64,000 bases of DNA from Myxococcales bacterium (lineage in GTDB: Bacteria; Myxococcota_A; Polyangia; Haliangiales; Haliangiaceae). The number at the start of each line of letters is the position of its first letter. The stretch's first letter is position 1. The notes below the pieces were generated by a model, which worked only from the letters and a program-made list of their open reading frames with translations, did no database searches and was not told the DNA's origin. The translations under genes and the position numbers were made by a program. The stretch covers positions 92,999 through 156,998 of the forward strand of contig JADJJK010000015.1 in NCBI GenBank assembly GCA_016706545.1. Direction: 5' to 3'. Positions 44,324-53,675 of this stretch are shown here, piece by piece.

Positions 44324-47300
44324 TCACTCGCCGCGCGCCCGGGCGTCCATGGCGTCGCGCTCGTCCTGGATGCGCTGGGCGTCCTGCTTGGTGGCCAGGC
44401 GCAGGCCGAGCGCGCGCTCGGTCTGCTGGAGCGTCCGCTCCTTGGCGGCGGGCTGCAAGCAAGTCTCCTCGGTCACCGGCGCGGCGATGCGGGCGCCGCG
44501 CTGGCGTATCGCGGTCATGGTGGCATAGACCACCGCGCCGGTCTGGTAGCCCACCGCCACCTCGCTGCCGTCCTCGCTGACGCGCACGGAGACCGGATGC
44601 GCGCCGGCGGGCACTCCGGTCGGCCAGCGCAGGAGGTCGCGCTGCCCCGGCCGCCACACCCAGAGCTCTTGCAAGAGCGCGATCACCACCTCGTCCTCGG
44701 GCGTCAGCTCCACCACCGCGGCGCCCGGCTCGGGCACCAGGCCCAGGCGCGGCGAGACGCTGACGTTCGCCGGCAGGCGCAAGCTCGGCCCCACCGCGTT
44801 GCGCTGCAGGTCCACCGTGCCGACGTGCGAGCTAGAGACATACGCCGCGCTGCGCTCTCCCAGGGCGACCCGCGCGACCACGCAAGCGGCGGCGTGGCGC
44901 CACGACTTCACGCGATCCTGCGCGACCTCCGCGATGTGCAGGGCGGTGCGCTCGGTCAGCGCCACCGCGCCTCGCGGGTGCAGGTCCTGCGCGTCCAGCT
45001 TGCGGTCGAAGAACAGCCACGGCTCGGCGGCGGCGCCGTTGATCGCGCGGTCGATACGTTGGTGGCCCCCTTCAAACCACATGCCGTGGTCGGTGACGGC
45101 GATGGGGCTGGAGAGACCGATGTGAGTCGCGGGGACCTCCGAGAGTCCGTCAGCGCCCGGCTTCCACTGCCACAGCGGGCCAAACCGCTGCAGCAAGGCC
45201 ACCGGTCCAGGCGGCGCGGCGGCGCCGAGCTGGATCGCCTGGATGGCTCGCTCGCCGACCAGGCCTGCTTGACTCCAGGTTCGCACCGCGTCGCTGGCGG
45301 CGATCACGGTGCCGTCGTACGGCACCACCCCGAGCAGCTCTCCGAGGTTCCCGGCCGGCACCTGGTGACTGCCGCTCTGCAGGTCAATGACCTCGATGCT
45401 GGCGGCAGACAACACGACCGCGCGCGTCGCGTCGACGTCGAACTCGAAGTCGTCGAAGTTCTTCTGGAGCCGCAGCATCTCCTCGCGCGGCTTGCCACCA
45501 GGCCCAGGGCGGAGGTTGAGGCTGATCGCGGTGAGGCCGATGGCGACGCCGTCAGGCGTCCAGCGCGCTGCCTGCAGGAGCGAGACCTGGCGCTGCACGA
45601 CCTTGTTGCCGATCCTGACATCGCCGAAGATCTTCATGCGCTCGGCGGTCAAGATGCGACCGCCGGGGCCCGCCTGGCGGTCGACCGGGCCATTTCTCAT
45701 CGCGCCGGTCTTGAGGTTGTGCTGATGGGCGTCCAGCGTGACCGTCGCGCTGTCGGAGAAGTGGATCGTCTCGCACATCGCGCCGGGGAGCTGGTGCAGC
45801 ACGTCCAGCGTGCGCGCGTCGCGCACCGTGGGAGGCCCGTGCTCGCCGCACAGGATCAAGCGCCCACCGTCCGGTGAAGCGGCCACGGCGGTCTCGGTGC
45901 CGGTCTCCGCGTCACACGCGGCGGGCAACGTGAGCGCGGTGGCGCGCAGCGGCGCGAGCGTCAGCTTCCACGCGGCGTTGCAGCCGCCCTGTGTGCCGAA
46001 GGCCAGGAGTTGATCCTTGATCCGCACCAGGGCCCCGAGCGTGGCGTCCGGCGCGATCAGCGCGACGGCCGCGGTGGCGCCGGTGCGCAGATCCACCGTC
46101 ATGAGCTTGTGCTGCTCGTAGCCAGTCTCGGCGGTGACCAGCGCGGTGTTCGCGTCCGCGATCACCAGCTTTCGCCCGGGCATGGGCAAGCGCCACGGGC
46201 CGGTGGCGCTGGCGATCCAGGCCACCGCGTCGCGGCGGAGCGGCACGATCGCCGGGGCCGCGGGGGCACCGGGGGCCGCTGCTGCTGCGGGCGCTGCGCC
46301 TGGGGCCGGGCGCGACGGCGGGCCGCCTTGGCCGCCTTGGCCGCCGCCGCTTCGCACCAGCAGCAAGGTGCCCCCGGCGATCGCCGTCGCTCCGAGCGCG
46401 AGCACGGCCAGGCTGCGGCGCCGGGGCCGCCGCGAGACCTCAGGGCGCAGCGAGGGCTGCGTGGCCTCGAGCGCGGCGATGAGCGGCTCCAGGTTGGCAA
46501 AGCGGTCCGTGGGCTGCACCGCCAGCCCGCGCGCGATCGCGGTCCACGGCGCCGGCACGCCGCTTCGCGCCAGCTCCTCGGCGCTGGCGCCATCGGCCGG
46601 CCGCTTGCCCAGGAGCGCCTCGGCAAACGCGCGGCACAGCGCGTACTGGTCGGCCGCCGCGTCCACCGGCCCGCCGCTCTGTTGCTCCGGTGCCATGTAC
46701 GCAGGCGTGCCCAGCACCTGGCCGGCCACGGTGAGGGTCGGCAGCGGCGCCGCCACCGTGTCCCGGACCTTGGCGGGCCGTCCCGCGGCCTCGTCGGCGG
46801 GGCTGCCCACGGTCTCGTCGCCGAGGCTGGCGCGGGCCGTGGTGGCCAGCCCGAAGTCGCCGATACACACCCGGCCGCTGCGCGAGACCAGGATGTTGCT
46901 GGGCTTGACGTCGCGATGCACCAGCCCCATCGCGTGGGCGGCGGCCAGGCCGCGCGCGGCCTGCGCGTACGCATCGAGGATCTCGCGCGGGCTGCGCTGG
47001 CGCTGCCACTGCTCCAGCGGCTCGCCGTCGATGAGCTCGGTGGCGATGAACACCTCGTCGTCAGCCTGGCCCACGTCGTGGACCGCGATGACGTTGGGGT
47101 GCTGCAGGCGAGCGAGCGCTCGCGCCTCGCGCAGCGCGCGCTGTCGCCAGCGCTCGTCGTCCAGCTCCGGGTGCAAGAGCTTGACCGCGACCTCGCGCTC
47201 GAGCGCAGGATCCCACGCTCGCCACACCACCCCCATCCCGCCGCGGCCCAGCTCCGCGTCCAGCCGATAGCGCCCGACCTGGCGCGGCCCCGCCGGCGTC

Positions 47301-47524
47301 ACCACCGCGGCCAGGTGCCCCACCGTGGCCCGGCAAGGGGCGCACCGGTCGACGTGGTGCTCGAGGCGCTGGCGCTGCGGTAGCTGCAGCGAGTTCTCCA
47401 CCAGCCCCACCAGCAGGTCGTCTTCCGGGCACGCCATGGCCGCGACGCTCATGGCTGCACCGCCAGGCGCCGCCCGGTCAGGTTCGTCAGCGCCAGGCGC
47501 TGCCTGGCTGGGATCGCCGGCCAT
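44324..47524 (-). CDS. Zinc-finger - Ser/Thr kinase - transmembrane - propeller receptor
   Basis: About 1066 residues. Residues 25-80 hold an anti-sigma-like zinc finger (MACPEDDLLVG ... HHVDRCAPCRATV). The kinase domain has LGRGGMGVVWRAWD, EVAVKLL, HRDVKPSN, DFGLATT and GTPAYMAPEQ. A membrane helix (LAVLALGATAIAGGTLLLVR) leads to a large exterior part of propeller-like repeats (GGRLILCGEHG, DATLGALVRIKDQLLAFG, DGSEVAVGYQTGAVVYATM). It thus combines a zf-HC2 domain with a kinase, next to a sigma-factor gene, suggesting that the finger binds the sigma factor and the kinase responds to envelope input. Start: ATG 47524; ATG 47452 and 47761 are alternatives (the upstream frame holds a low-complexity repeat). 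Confidence 0.82.
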   Translation of the reverse strand: MAGDPSQAAPGADEPDRAAPGGAAMSVAAMACPEDDLLVGLVENSLQLPQRQRLEHHVDRCAPCRATVGHLAAVVTPAGPRQVGRYRLDAELGRGGMGVVWRAWDPALEREVAVKLLHPELDDERWRQRALREARALARLQHPNVIAVHDVGQADDEVFIATELIDGEPLEQWQRQRSPREILDAYAQAARGLAAAHAMGLVHRDVKPSNILVSRSGRVCIGDFGLATTARASLGDETVGSPADEAAGRPAKVRDTVAAPLPTLTVAGQVLGTPAYMAPEQQSGGPVDAAADQYALCRAFAEALLGKRPADGASAEELARSGVPAPWTAIARGLAVQPTDRFANLEPLIAALEATQPSLRPEVSRRPRRRSLAVLALGATAIAGGTLLLVRSGGGQGGQGGPPSRPAPGAAPAAAAAPGAPAAPAIVPLRRDAVAWIASATGPWRLPMPGRKLVIADANTALVTAETGYEQHKLMTVDLRTGATAAVALIAPDATLGALVRIKDQLLAFGTQGGCNAAWKLTLAPLRATALTLPAACDAETGTETAVAASPDGGRLILCGEHGPPTVRDARTLDVLHQLPGAMCETIHFSDSATVTLDAHQHNLKTGAMRNGPVDRQAGPGGRILTAERMKIFGDVRIGNKVVQRQVSLLQAARWTPDGVAIGLTAISLNLRPGPGGKPREEMLRLQKNFDDFEFDVDATRAVVLSAASIEVIDLQSGSHQVPAGNLGELLGVVPYDGTVIAASDAVRTWSQAGLVGERAIQAIQLGAAAPPGPVALLQRFGPLWQWKPGADGLSEVPATHIGLSSPIAVTDHGMWFEGGHQRIDRAINGAAAEPWLFFDRKLDAQDLHPRGAVALTERTALHIAEVAQDRVKSWRHAAACVVARVALGERSAAYVSSSHVGTVDLQRNAVGPSLRLPANVSVSPRLGLVPEPGAAVVELTPEDEVVIALLQELWVWRPGQRDLLRWPTGVPAGAHPVSVRVSEDGSEVAVGYQTGAVVYATMTAIRQRGARIAAPVTEETCLQPAAKERTLQQTERALGLRLATKQDAQRIQDERDAMDARARGE

Positions 47525-47680
47525 CGGCTCGGGCTCATCGCGAGGGGCGTCCACCGGGGCGGCAGCATCGCATGGCCGGCGCCGCGAGCGGGGGACAAAG
47601 GAGGGGAGAGCGCCGCGCGGGTGCGCGCCGCGCCAGGAGCTGGCAGTTGCGTCATGCAGATCCGGACGCCGGCCGATCCG

Positions 47681-47716
47681 CACCGTCTCACGCACCGTCT
47701 CACGCACCGTCTCACG
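47681..47716. repeat. 12-base tandem repeat, three copies
   Basis: CACCGTCTCACG three times between the sigma-factor gene and the kinase receptor gene, followed by a partial copy. In the extended minus-strand frame it reads as repeated RETV; I judge this to be non-coding. The rest of the 257-base gap shows nothing. Confidence 0.75.
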
Positions 47717-47781
47717 CGGCTCACGCGAGGGCGCTCGCCGGGCGGTCCGGCGGCCGGACACCGCCGCGCTCGCCGCCTGGC

Positions 47782-48720
47782 CTACTGGTTCGGCGCCGGG
47801 AGGGGCGCCGCCAGCACCCTGGCCAAGGACAGGTCGAGCTGGGTCTCCAGCTCGCGGATCACGCTGTCCAGCTCACTGGCCGCCACTCCCAGCTCCTGCA
47901 TCATGACCTCCCGGGTGACCGCCCGCAGGTGCGCGCGGCCAGCGGTCAGGGCGCGGCCCACGGTGGCGCGGCTCACCTGATAGGTCGCCGCCACCTGCTC
48001 GAGCGTGAGTCCGTCCACGGTGGTGAGCCGCAAGAACGTGCGCTGGCGCGGCGGTAGCGCCGCCACCGCCTGCGCGAAGGCGGCGCGGATCGCCTGGTGG
48101 ACGCGGCGCTTGTCCAGCGCGCCCACCGAGGCAGCCGGCGCGGTGATGAGGGCCAGCATCGGCGCCTCTTCATCGAGCGCAGCGTCGAACTCGGCGTCGA
48201 GCGTCAGCGCGCGCTGGCGCCGCTGGGTCCGCGCCACGTCGAGGAAGGTGCGGGTGGCCAGGACGCGCAGCCAGTTTTGCAGGAAGCCAAAGCCGCTGTA
48301 GCTGCCGAGCCGCGCCGGGGCGGTCTCGCTGTCCACAAACAGCTTGACGCGCAGCGTCTGCTCCAGCTCCTCTCGCTCCAGGCCGTGAAAGCGCGCCAGC
48401 AGGGCCTGCACGTCTGGCGCATACGCTGCCCAGAGCGCTGCGACGCCATGCACCGCGTCGCGCTGTGCCCACCAGGCCAAGAACAGGTCCTCCACGCGCA
48501 GCCGCGGCAACGCCTGCGCGAGCTCCGGACAGTCCGCCAGCTTGGCGCCGAGCAGGTGGGCAAACGAGGGGTCCGCGGCAGGCGCGTGTGGCCAGCGGGC
48601 GCGCGCGGCAACGAGCCCTTGCGCCAGCGCGTCGCGGAGCCGCGCGCTCAGGTCGGGCACCTGCGCGGCTCGCGCAGGCCCGACGTGCTCCAGCGCCAGG
48701 TGAGCCAGCTCGTCGTTCAC
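47782..48720 (-). CDS. RNA polymerase sigma factor, Myxococcales-type ECF-like
   Basis: 312 residues. Region 2 contains FGFLQNWLRVLATRTFLDVARTQRRQRA, and region 4 is ALPPRQRTFLRLTTVDGLTLEQVAATYQVSRATVGRALTAGRAHL, with a clear helix-turn-helix. An extra N-terminal helical part of about 90 residues (ALAQGLVAARARWP) precedes region 2. This length and layout fits a Myxococcales-only sigma-70 family. It lies upstream of, and reads into, the zinc-finger kinase gene, so the two probably form a regulatory pair. The divergent neighbour on the right is the CHAT/STAND operon. Confidence 0.87.
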   Translation of the reverse strand: MNDELAHLALEHVGPARAAQVPDLSARLRDALAQGLVAARARWPHAPAADPSFAHLLGAKLADCPELAQALPRLRVEDLFLAWWAQRDAVHGVAALWAAYAPDVQALLARFHGLEREELEQTLRVKLFVDSETAPARLGSYSGFGFLQNWLRVLATRTFLDVARTQRRQRALTLDAEFDAALDEEAPMLALITAPAASVGALDKRRVHQAIRAAFAQAVAALPPRQRTFLRLTTVDGLTLEQVAATYQVSRATVGRALTAGRAHLRAVTREVMMQELGVAASELDSVIRELETQLDLSLARVLAAPLPAPNQ

Positions 48721-48764
48721 GCTTGCAGCATGCCTGAACTTGCCGCCGCAGGGATCTGCGTGTC

Positions 48765-48805
48765 TTGGATTCGGATCAAGGGTTTCAATACTCTACGGAT
48801 CCGAA
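48765..48805 (+). promoter_or_regulatory. Promoter with overlapping inverted repeat before the CHAT/STAND operon
   Basis: TTGGAT (48765-48770) and AATACT (48787-48792) with a 16-base spacer form a possible sigma-70 promoter. TTCGGATC (48770-48777) and GATCCGAA (48798-48805) form a perfect 8-base inverted repeat around the -10 box, as a repressor site would. The region is AT-richer than its surroundings. It would drive the genes from 48891 on, with a leader of about 90 bases. Confidence 0.45.
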
Positions 48806-48890
48806 ATGATCTGGTGTTTTTCAACACGCTGCTGGGAGATCCGCGTAGCCTGGAGGTCAGGGGTGGCGTGTCTTCTCACGCAACGATATC

Positions 48891-49118
48891 GTGATCACGG
48901 CAGGCGCGGTTTGCCTTGGGCTGGTGCTTGGCGTGCTGCTCGTGCAGTACACGCCAGCGCGCGGCGGGCTGCGCGTCCCCACGCTGGCCGCGCTGATCTT
49001 CGCCACGCTGACCGTCGCTGGCGCGGCGGCGAGCGTGGCGGGATGGTGGGCCTCGTTCGCCGTGGTCGTTGCCACGCCATCAGGTTATTTGCTGCGGAGG
49101 ATGTTCGATGATGGCTAG
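48891..49118 (+). CDS. Small two-helix membrane protein of the CHAT operon
   Basis: 75 residues from a GTG at 48891; no Shine-Dalgarno visible. Two hydrophobic segments, ITAGAVCLGLVLGVLLVQYT and LAALIFATLTVAGAAASVAG, plus a third hydrophobic part, end in LLRRMFDDG. It overlaps the next gene by 11 bases. Likely an inner-membrane component or anchor of the operon. No family recognised. Confidence 0.65.
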   Translation: MITAGAVCLGLVLGVLLVQYTPARGGLRVPTLAALIFATLTVAGAAASVAGWWASFAVVVATPSGYLLRRMFDDG

Positions 49119-49545
49119 TACGGTTAGTACCTTGCAGCTCTGGGGCGCCGGCGCGTTCGGCGCGATCATCGGTTGGTATGTCTATTACATCAACCGGCAG
49201 CGTCGGGACGACGTGTCCGCCACTGACCTGGTCACGCTGATCGGCATCATCGGCGGCACCGCGGTGCTCAAGCTGTTCCCGGAGCAGAGCGACCTGTTTG
49301 GCGCCTATGGCGTCGGCCTGGCGGCGGGCTTCTTTGGCTACTTCCTCATCATGGTGTTCCTGGTGACCATCTCGAAGAACTTCACCGCGGACTACTTCCT
49401 GGATGGGCGCCGCAAGAAGCTGGATCCGGACTGGTACATCCCCACCCGCACGGAGAAAGACGAGCTGGTCCACCCCGCCATGGCTGCGCCGCCGGTGGCC
49501 GGCCAGGGCGCGGGGAGCAAGCCAAAAGATCCGCCAGGAGCCTGA
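49108..49545 (+). CDS. Membrane protein with cytoplasmic tail, CHAT operon
   Basis: 145 residues from ATG 49108 with GGAGG 7 bases upstream, inside the preceding gene. Three membrane helices: LWGAGAFGAIIGWYVYYI, VTLIGIIGGTAVLKLF and VGLAAGFFGYFLIMVFLV. A cytoplasmic tail with DWYIPTRTEKDELVHPAM follows. Four bases separate it from the CHAT gene. With the previous gene it may give a small membrane complex: a sensor, a pore, or an anchor for the protease. No family recognised. Confidence 0.72.
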   Translation: MMASTVSTLQLWGAGAFGAIIGWYVYYINRQRRDDVSATDLVTLIGIIGGTAVLKLFPEQSDLFGAYGVGLAAGFFGYFLIMVFLVTISKNFTADYFLDGRRKKLDPDWYIPTRTEKDELVHPAMAAPPVAGQGAGSKPKDPPGA

Positions 49546-49548
49546 CCC

Positions 49549-52161
49549 ATGGCCGGCCCGGCTCACGTCGACCAGGACCTCTTGCGCCGCGAGCTGGTGC
49601 GCCTCTTGCGCGTGGCCTTCCCGCTGCTGACGGAGCTGCAGGCGTTTGTCGCCGAGCACTGGCCCAGCGTGGTCGCGGTCTGGCACGTCTCGCCGGGGGC
49701 CCAGCCAAGGCCCAGCGGCAGGTCTGCCGCCAGCGACGACGTCGCGACGCTGATCAAGGGGCTGGTGATCGAGCCGCTCATGGGCGAAGGCCCACAGGGA
49801 GTCGCTCGCTTGGACTTGCTCGGGCGGCCGTCCATGGACGCGCGTGCGCGCAGCCTGGCCGAGTTCGTGGTGGACGAGTCCTTGCGCACCCACGCGGTCC
49901 ACCGCTTGCTCGACCTGGTGGGCCAGGCTCGGCCCTTTCTCATCGACGAGGTGGTGGCGGTGCGCGCGCTCTTGCGTAGCCAGCAACGACCGCGCCAGCG
50001 GACGCCATTTCCGCTCAGCGACTGGCCGAGCGCCAGGCCCAAGCGGAGCAGCAGTCCGCCGGTCGGCTTTGGCGGAGAAGGCGGCTCGAAGCACCGCGCC
50101 GACGGCCTGGAGGGGTTCGAGCGCCCGGGCCACGCGGGAGCCGTCCCGCACGCGCCCGGCGCGCCGGAGGCCAAGGGCGCGGACGGCCCAGCCGGGACTG
50201 ACGAGCGCCCTCGGGAGCTCGACTGGACCGGCGCGCCCGGCGCGCCCGGCGCCCCGAAACACACCAAAGCCGGCTGGTCCAGCGCAGCCCCGCCGCTGCT
50301 ATCCATCCCCGTGGCGATCCCGGGCCTCGATGCTCTCGTCGATCCTCTCGTCGATCCCCTCGTCGATCCCCCGGCGCCTGATCCAAGGCCCGCGGCGCGC
50401 GCCAGGCCGGTGCGCCCGCAGATCGTGTCGCTTGGGTTCTGCAACCGGCAGGCGCCCGACGCGCTGATCCTCGACCGCACCCTGGCGGTGGAGGAGGACT
50501 ACCTGTTCTGGCTCGAGATCAAGCCGGAGTATGCGCCCCGTTCGCTGCCCGGCGCCGAGCCCCTCGTGGGGCTGCGCGAGGGCGACGTCATCGACGTCAT
50601 CCTGTTTGGCTTCCCCGATCAGCTCGCCCTCGAGGGGCCTCGCCATGGGCGGCTCCGCATGGACCAGGACGCCGGCCACGTCGTGCAGCGCGCCTTTGTC
50701 CCAGCGCGCGATGCCGGTTCCCCGTTCACGCTGTACTTCGCGGTGCGAACTCCCCCGGCGCCGGGCCGGCACTCGCTGCGCTGCAACCTGTACTGCCGCG
50801 GCTTGCTCTTGCAGAGCCACCTCATCACCGCCGAGGTCACCGCCACCGTGCGCGAGCAACGCCACGCGCTGCGCCGCGTGGTGGACTACAACCTGACCGC
50901 CACGCTCGACACCGCCCGCCTCGGCGCGGACTCGGAGTGTACCTTCAGCTTGTTTCTCAATGACGACGGCCACGGCACCCACTCGTTTCGCTTCGTGTCC
51001 TCGGTGGCCGGGGTCCCCGAGCAGATCGCCGATGGTCACATCGAAGCCGAGCGGCTGCAAAACGCCATCAGCTACGCGCGCGGGGCGCTGCGGTTCGCCG
51101 CCTGGGGCAGCGTCAAGCCGTGGATCAAGGACACGCCGTACCTGCTGGACCCCGGCACGGCAGCGCACCTCCTGGACTCGTGGATCTTGCTGGCGCGCCG
51201 CGGCGCCAGCCTGTGGATGGAGATCTCCAAGGTCTTCGAGTGGCTCGGTCCCGAGGCGCTGGCGTTGCGGGAGAAGCTGCGCACCCCGGGGCGCTTGCAG
51301 GTGGCGCTCAAGGACTCGCCAGACTCCGTGCTCCCAGCGGCGCTCATCTACGACTATCCGCTCGACGTGGGGCGTCGTCAGCTCACCGTGTGCAGCGCCG
51401 CGCTCGATGCCATCGGCGCCCAGCGACAGCTCGACACCGAGCCGTGCTTCGTCGGCCAGTGCCCCCACTACGCCAAGGATGACGTCGTGTGCCCCGGCGG
51501 CTTCTGGGGCTTTCGCCACGAGCTGGGCCTGCCCATCCACCTGCCCAAGGGCGAGGTGGCAGCCACCATCCCGCGCGGCGACTCGGTCCGCGCCTTCGCC
51601 GCGATCTCGCTGGATCCGGCGTTCGTCCGGCGCGACGCGCACCTGGCCGCGCTGGAGCAGCTCTTGCCGGGGGCCATGGAGGTGCTGCGCGATCGTGACG
51701 CTTGCCTGGCTCGGCTCGACGACAGCCGCCAGCTCGTCTACTTCTATTGCCACGGCGGGCTCCTGCCCGAGACCGACACGCCGTACCTGCTGGTGGGGCC
51801 AAACGACAGCGATCCGCTGCTGGCGCAGTCGCTGTTCAACAGCAAGGTGTGGTGGGAGTCGCCGCTGCGCCCGCTGGTCATCCTCAACGGCTGCCACACC
51901 ACCGCCACCTCGCCCGACGAGATGTTCAGCCTGCTGTCGGCGTTCGCCGCGCAGTGCAACGCGGCCGGGGTCATCGGCACCGAGATCACCAACTTCGAGC
52001 CGGTGGCGGTGGCCTTCGGTCAGGAGCTGGTGCAGCGGTTCCTCGGCGGCGAGACAGTAGGTCGCGCCGTGCTCCAGGCCCGGCTGGCGCTGCTACGGAA
52101 GGGAAATCCCCTCGGGCTCATGTACATCCCGTTTGCTTTGCCCAGCTTGCGGCTGGCGTAG
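49549..52161 (+). CDS. CHAT-domain protease with N-terminal effector-associated-like domain
   Basis: 870 residues. The first 90 form a compact helical domain (LLRRELVRLLRVAFPLLTELQ) that resembles effector-associated (EAD-type) adaptors. A low-complexity Pro/Gly/Arg linker (about 140-300) contains a 12-base VDPL repeat. A central beta-rich region (300-480) follows, then the CHAT caspase-like domain at the end: strand QLVYFYCHGGLLPETDTPYLL with catalytic His735, and LVILNGCHTTATSPDEMFSLL with catalytic Cys782, then AAGVIGTEITNFEPVAVAFGQELVQRF. Both dyad residues are present. CHAT proteases are caspase relatives activated by partners in STAND/TPR-based immunity and in Craspase. Followed by a P-loop NTPase gene. 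Confidence 0.86.
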   Translation: MAGPAHVDQDLLRRELVRLLRVAFPLLTELQAFVAEHWPSVVAVWHVSPGAQPRPSGRSAASDDVATLIKGLVIEPLMGEGPQGVARLDLLGRPSMDARARSLAEFVVDESLRTHAVHRLLDLVGQARPFLIDEVVAVRALLRSQQRPRQRTPFPLSDWPSARPKRSSSPPVGFGGEGGSKHRADGLEGFERPGHAGAVPHAPGAPEAKGADGPAGTDERPRELDWTGAPGAPGAPKHTKAGWSSAAPPLLSIPVAIPGLDALVDPLVDPLVDPPAPDPRPAARARPVRPQIVSLGFCNRQAPDALILDRTLAVEEDYLFWLEIKPEYAPRSLPGAEPLVGLREGDVIDVILFGFPDQLALEGPRHGRLRMDQDAGHVVQRAFVPARDAGSPFTLYFAVRTPPAPGRHSLRCNLYCRGLLLQSHLITAEVTATVREQRHALRRVVDYNLTATLDTARLGADSECTFSLFLNDDGHGTHSFRFVSSVAGVPEQIADGHIEAERLQNAISYARGALRFAAWGSVKPWIKDTPYLLDPGTAAHLLDSWILLARRGASLWMEISKVFEWLGPEALALREKLRTPGRLQVALKDSPDSVLPAALIYDYPLDVGRRQLTVCSAALDAIGAQRQLDTEPCFVGQCPHYAKDDVVCPGGFWGFRHELGLPIHLPKGEVAATIPRGDSVRAFAAISLDPAFVRRDAHLAALEQLLPGAMEVLRDRDACLARLDDSRQLVYFYCHGGLLPETDTPYLLVGPNDSDPLLAQSLFNSKVWWESPLRPLVILNGCHTTATSPDEMFSLLSAFAAQCNAAGVIGTEITNFEPVAVAFGQELVQRFLGGETVGRAVLQARLALLRKGNPLGLMYIPFALPSLRLA

Positions 52162-52328
52162 CGGGCGGTTGTGCTCGCTCGCTCACTCGCAGCAGCCCGC
52201 GAGGTGCGCGGCGATTTCCTGAGCGCCGAGGCTCCTCGGCTGGCGCGCGCGCGGTCCGCGGCCGGCCACGGTCGATCTGGCGCCCTGGCTCGGTGCCGTG
52301 CCGCGAGATTCGGGCTAGACTCGAGGCC

Positions 52329-53657
52329 GTGGGACGCGCCCCTCTGCAGGAAACGCTGTCGCTGCCGGCCCGTGAGCGCCGGCAAATTCGCGCAGCGTGT
52401 GACCCGGCGCGGCCGCTGACCCCAGAGGAGCAGGGCCTCTTGCATGAGGACCTGTCGCCGGTGCAGGGCGGAGATCGCATCGGCCAGGTGGAGACGCGCA
52501 TCCGCGACGCCTGGATGGAGACCTACGTCCGCGAGCTCATCACCGGTCACGCCGGCTGCGGCAAGACCACGGAGCTGCTCCGCTTGTCGGCGGCGCTCAC
52601 CCGCCCGGTCGAGGGGCGCGCGTACCACGTGGTGTACCTGGATGCGTACCAGTACCTCAACCCGTTCGAGGTGCGGCTGCCGCAGATCCTGGTGTCCCTG
52701 ATGGCGGCGCTGGCCGCCGAGCCGCGCATCGATCTCAAGAAGACGCGCAGCGGTCCGGAGCTGTGGGCGCGCATCGGCACCATCCTCGCCAGCGCCGGGC
52801 GCGAGGTCAGCAAAGACCTGGCCGACGCCGCGGGCATCCCGCTGCTCAAGTCGCTCTTTCGCGTGGACCTCAAGCTCGCGCGCTCGTTCCGCAAGCAATC
52901 AGATGATCACCTGCAGGCGTTGCTGTCCCTGACCCGAGATCTGGTGCTGGAGGTGCGCAGCCAGCTCCCGCCGGAGATCACGGACATCGTGTTCGTCGTC
53001 GACAACCTGGAGAAGATCCCCGACATCGAGACGGACACGGGCGGCTCGCTGCACGAGACGTTGTTCTTGCGCGAGCTGCCGCTCCTGGACGTCCCGGCGC
53101 ACATCGTCCTGACCTATCCGATCTCGCTCAACTACTCCGCCGTCGAGCTGCGCCAGGTCTTTGGCAACGCCAAGCAGACCACCATCCCGATGGTCGGCAT
53201 CCGCACCAAGCCGGGCACCGAGCGCCTGGACGATCGCCGCGGCTTCACGGCGCTGCGCAGCCTGCTGTCGCGCCGCATCGACCTCAAGGTCGCCTTCGCA
53301 GATGAAGACGCCATCGACCACGCCATCCGCATGAGCGGCGGCTGCGTGCGAGACCTCCTGCGCATCGTCTCGGAGCTGCCGGTGGTGGGCGCCATGCCGT
53401 TCACCCGCGCGGTGGTGGACGCCGCCAGCGCGGACTTCGTGAACGAGTACGAGCGGATCTTGCAGGGCAAGCCGTACCTGAACCTGTTGCACACCATCGA
53501 GCGAGGCGGCGCCTTCCCCATCAACACGGACGAGGCCTGGAAGCGCCAGCTCCTGATGGGCCTGGTCGCGCTCGAATACGACACCGGCACCTGGTACGAC
53601 ATCCACCCGTTCGCCAAGGCCACGCGGGCCTATGCGTCCGCCGCGCCGGCGCAGTGA
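52329..53657 (+). CDS. STAND-like P-loop NTPase of the CHAT operon
   Basis: 442 residues from GTG 52329, just after GAGG. Walker A is at 73-81 in TGHAGCGKTTELLRLS, and Walker B near 225 in DIVFVVDNLEKI. Further features are a Sensor/arginine region HIVLTYPISLNYS and MSGGCVRDLLRIVSE. Between Walker A and B there is an alpha-helical part (ILVSLMAALAAEP, WARIGTILASAGREVSKDLADAAG) typical of ORC/STAND-like ATPases. It may act as the nucleotide switch that senses a trigger and activates the CHAT protease. It lies 167 bases after the CHAT gene and 19 before the TPR gene. Frame and fold are sure; role is inferred from operon. Confidence 0.8.
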   Translation: MGRAPLQETLSLPARERRQIRAACDPARPLTPEEQGLLHEDLSPVQGGDRIGQVETRIRDAWMETYVRELITGHAGCGKTTELLRLSAALTRPVEGRAYHVVYLDAYQYLNPFEVRLPQILVSLMAALAAEPRIDLKKTRSGPELWARIGTILASAGREVSKDLADAAGIPLLKSLFRVDLKLARSFRKQSDDHLQALLSLTRDLVLEVRSQLPPEITDIVFVVDNLEKIPDIETDTGGSLHETLFLRELPLLDVPAHIVLTYPISLNYSAVELRQVFGNAKQTTIPMVGIRTKPGTERLDDRRGFTALRSLLSRRIDLKVAFADEDAIDHAIRMSGGCVRDLLRIVSELPVVGAMPFTRAVVDAASADFVNEYERILQGKPYLNLLHTIERGGAFPINTDEAWKRQLLMGLVALEYDTGTWYDIHPFAKATRAYASAAPAQ

Positions 53658-53675
53658 CGGCGGCGGGGCTGGCGC

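Noticed and set aside
47525..47761. Start of the zinc-finger kinase at 47761
   Set aside because: The added residues include the three 12-base repeats (RETV) and Arg/Pro-rich sequence; a start at 47524 or 47452 is more likely.
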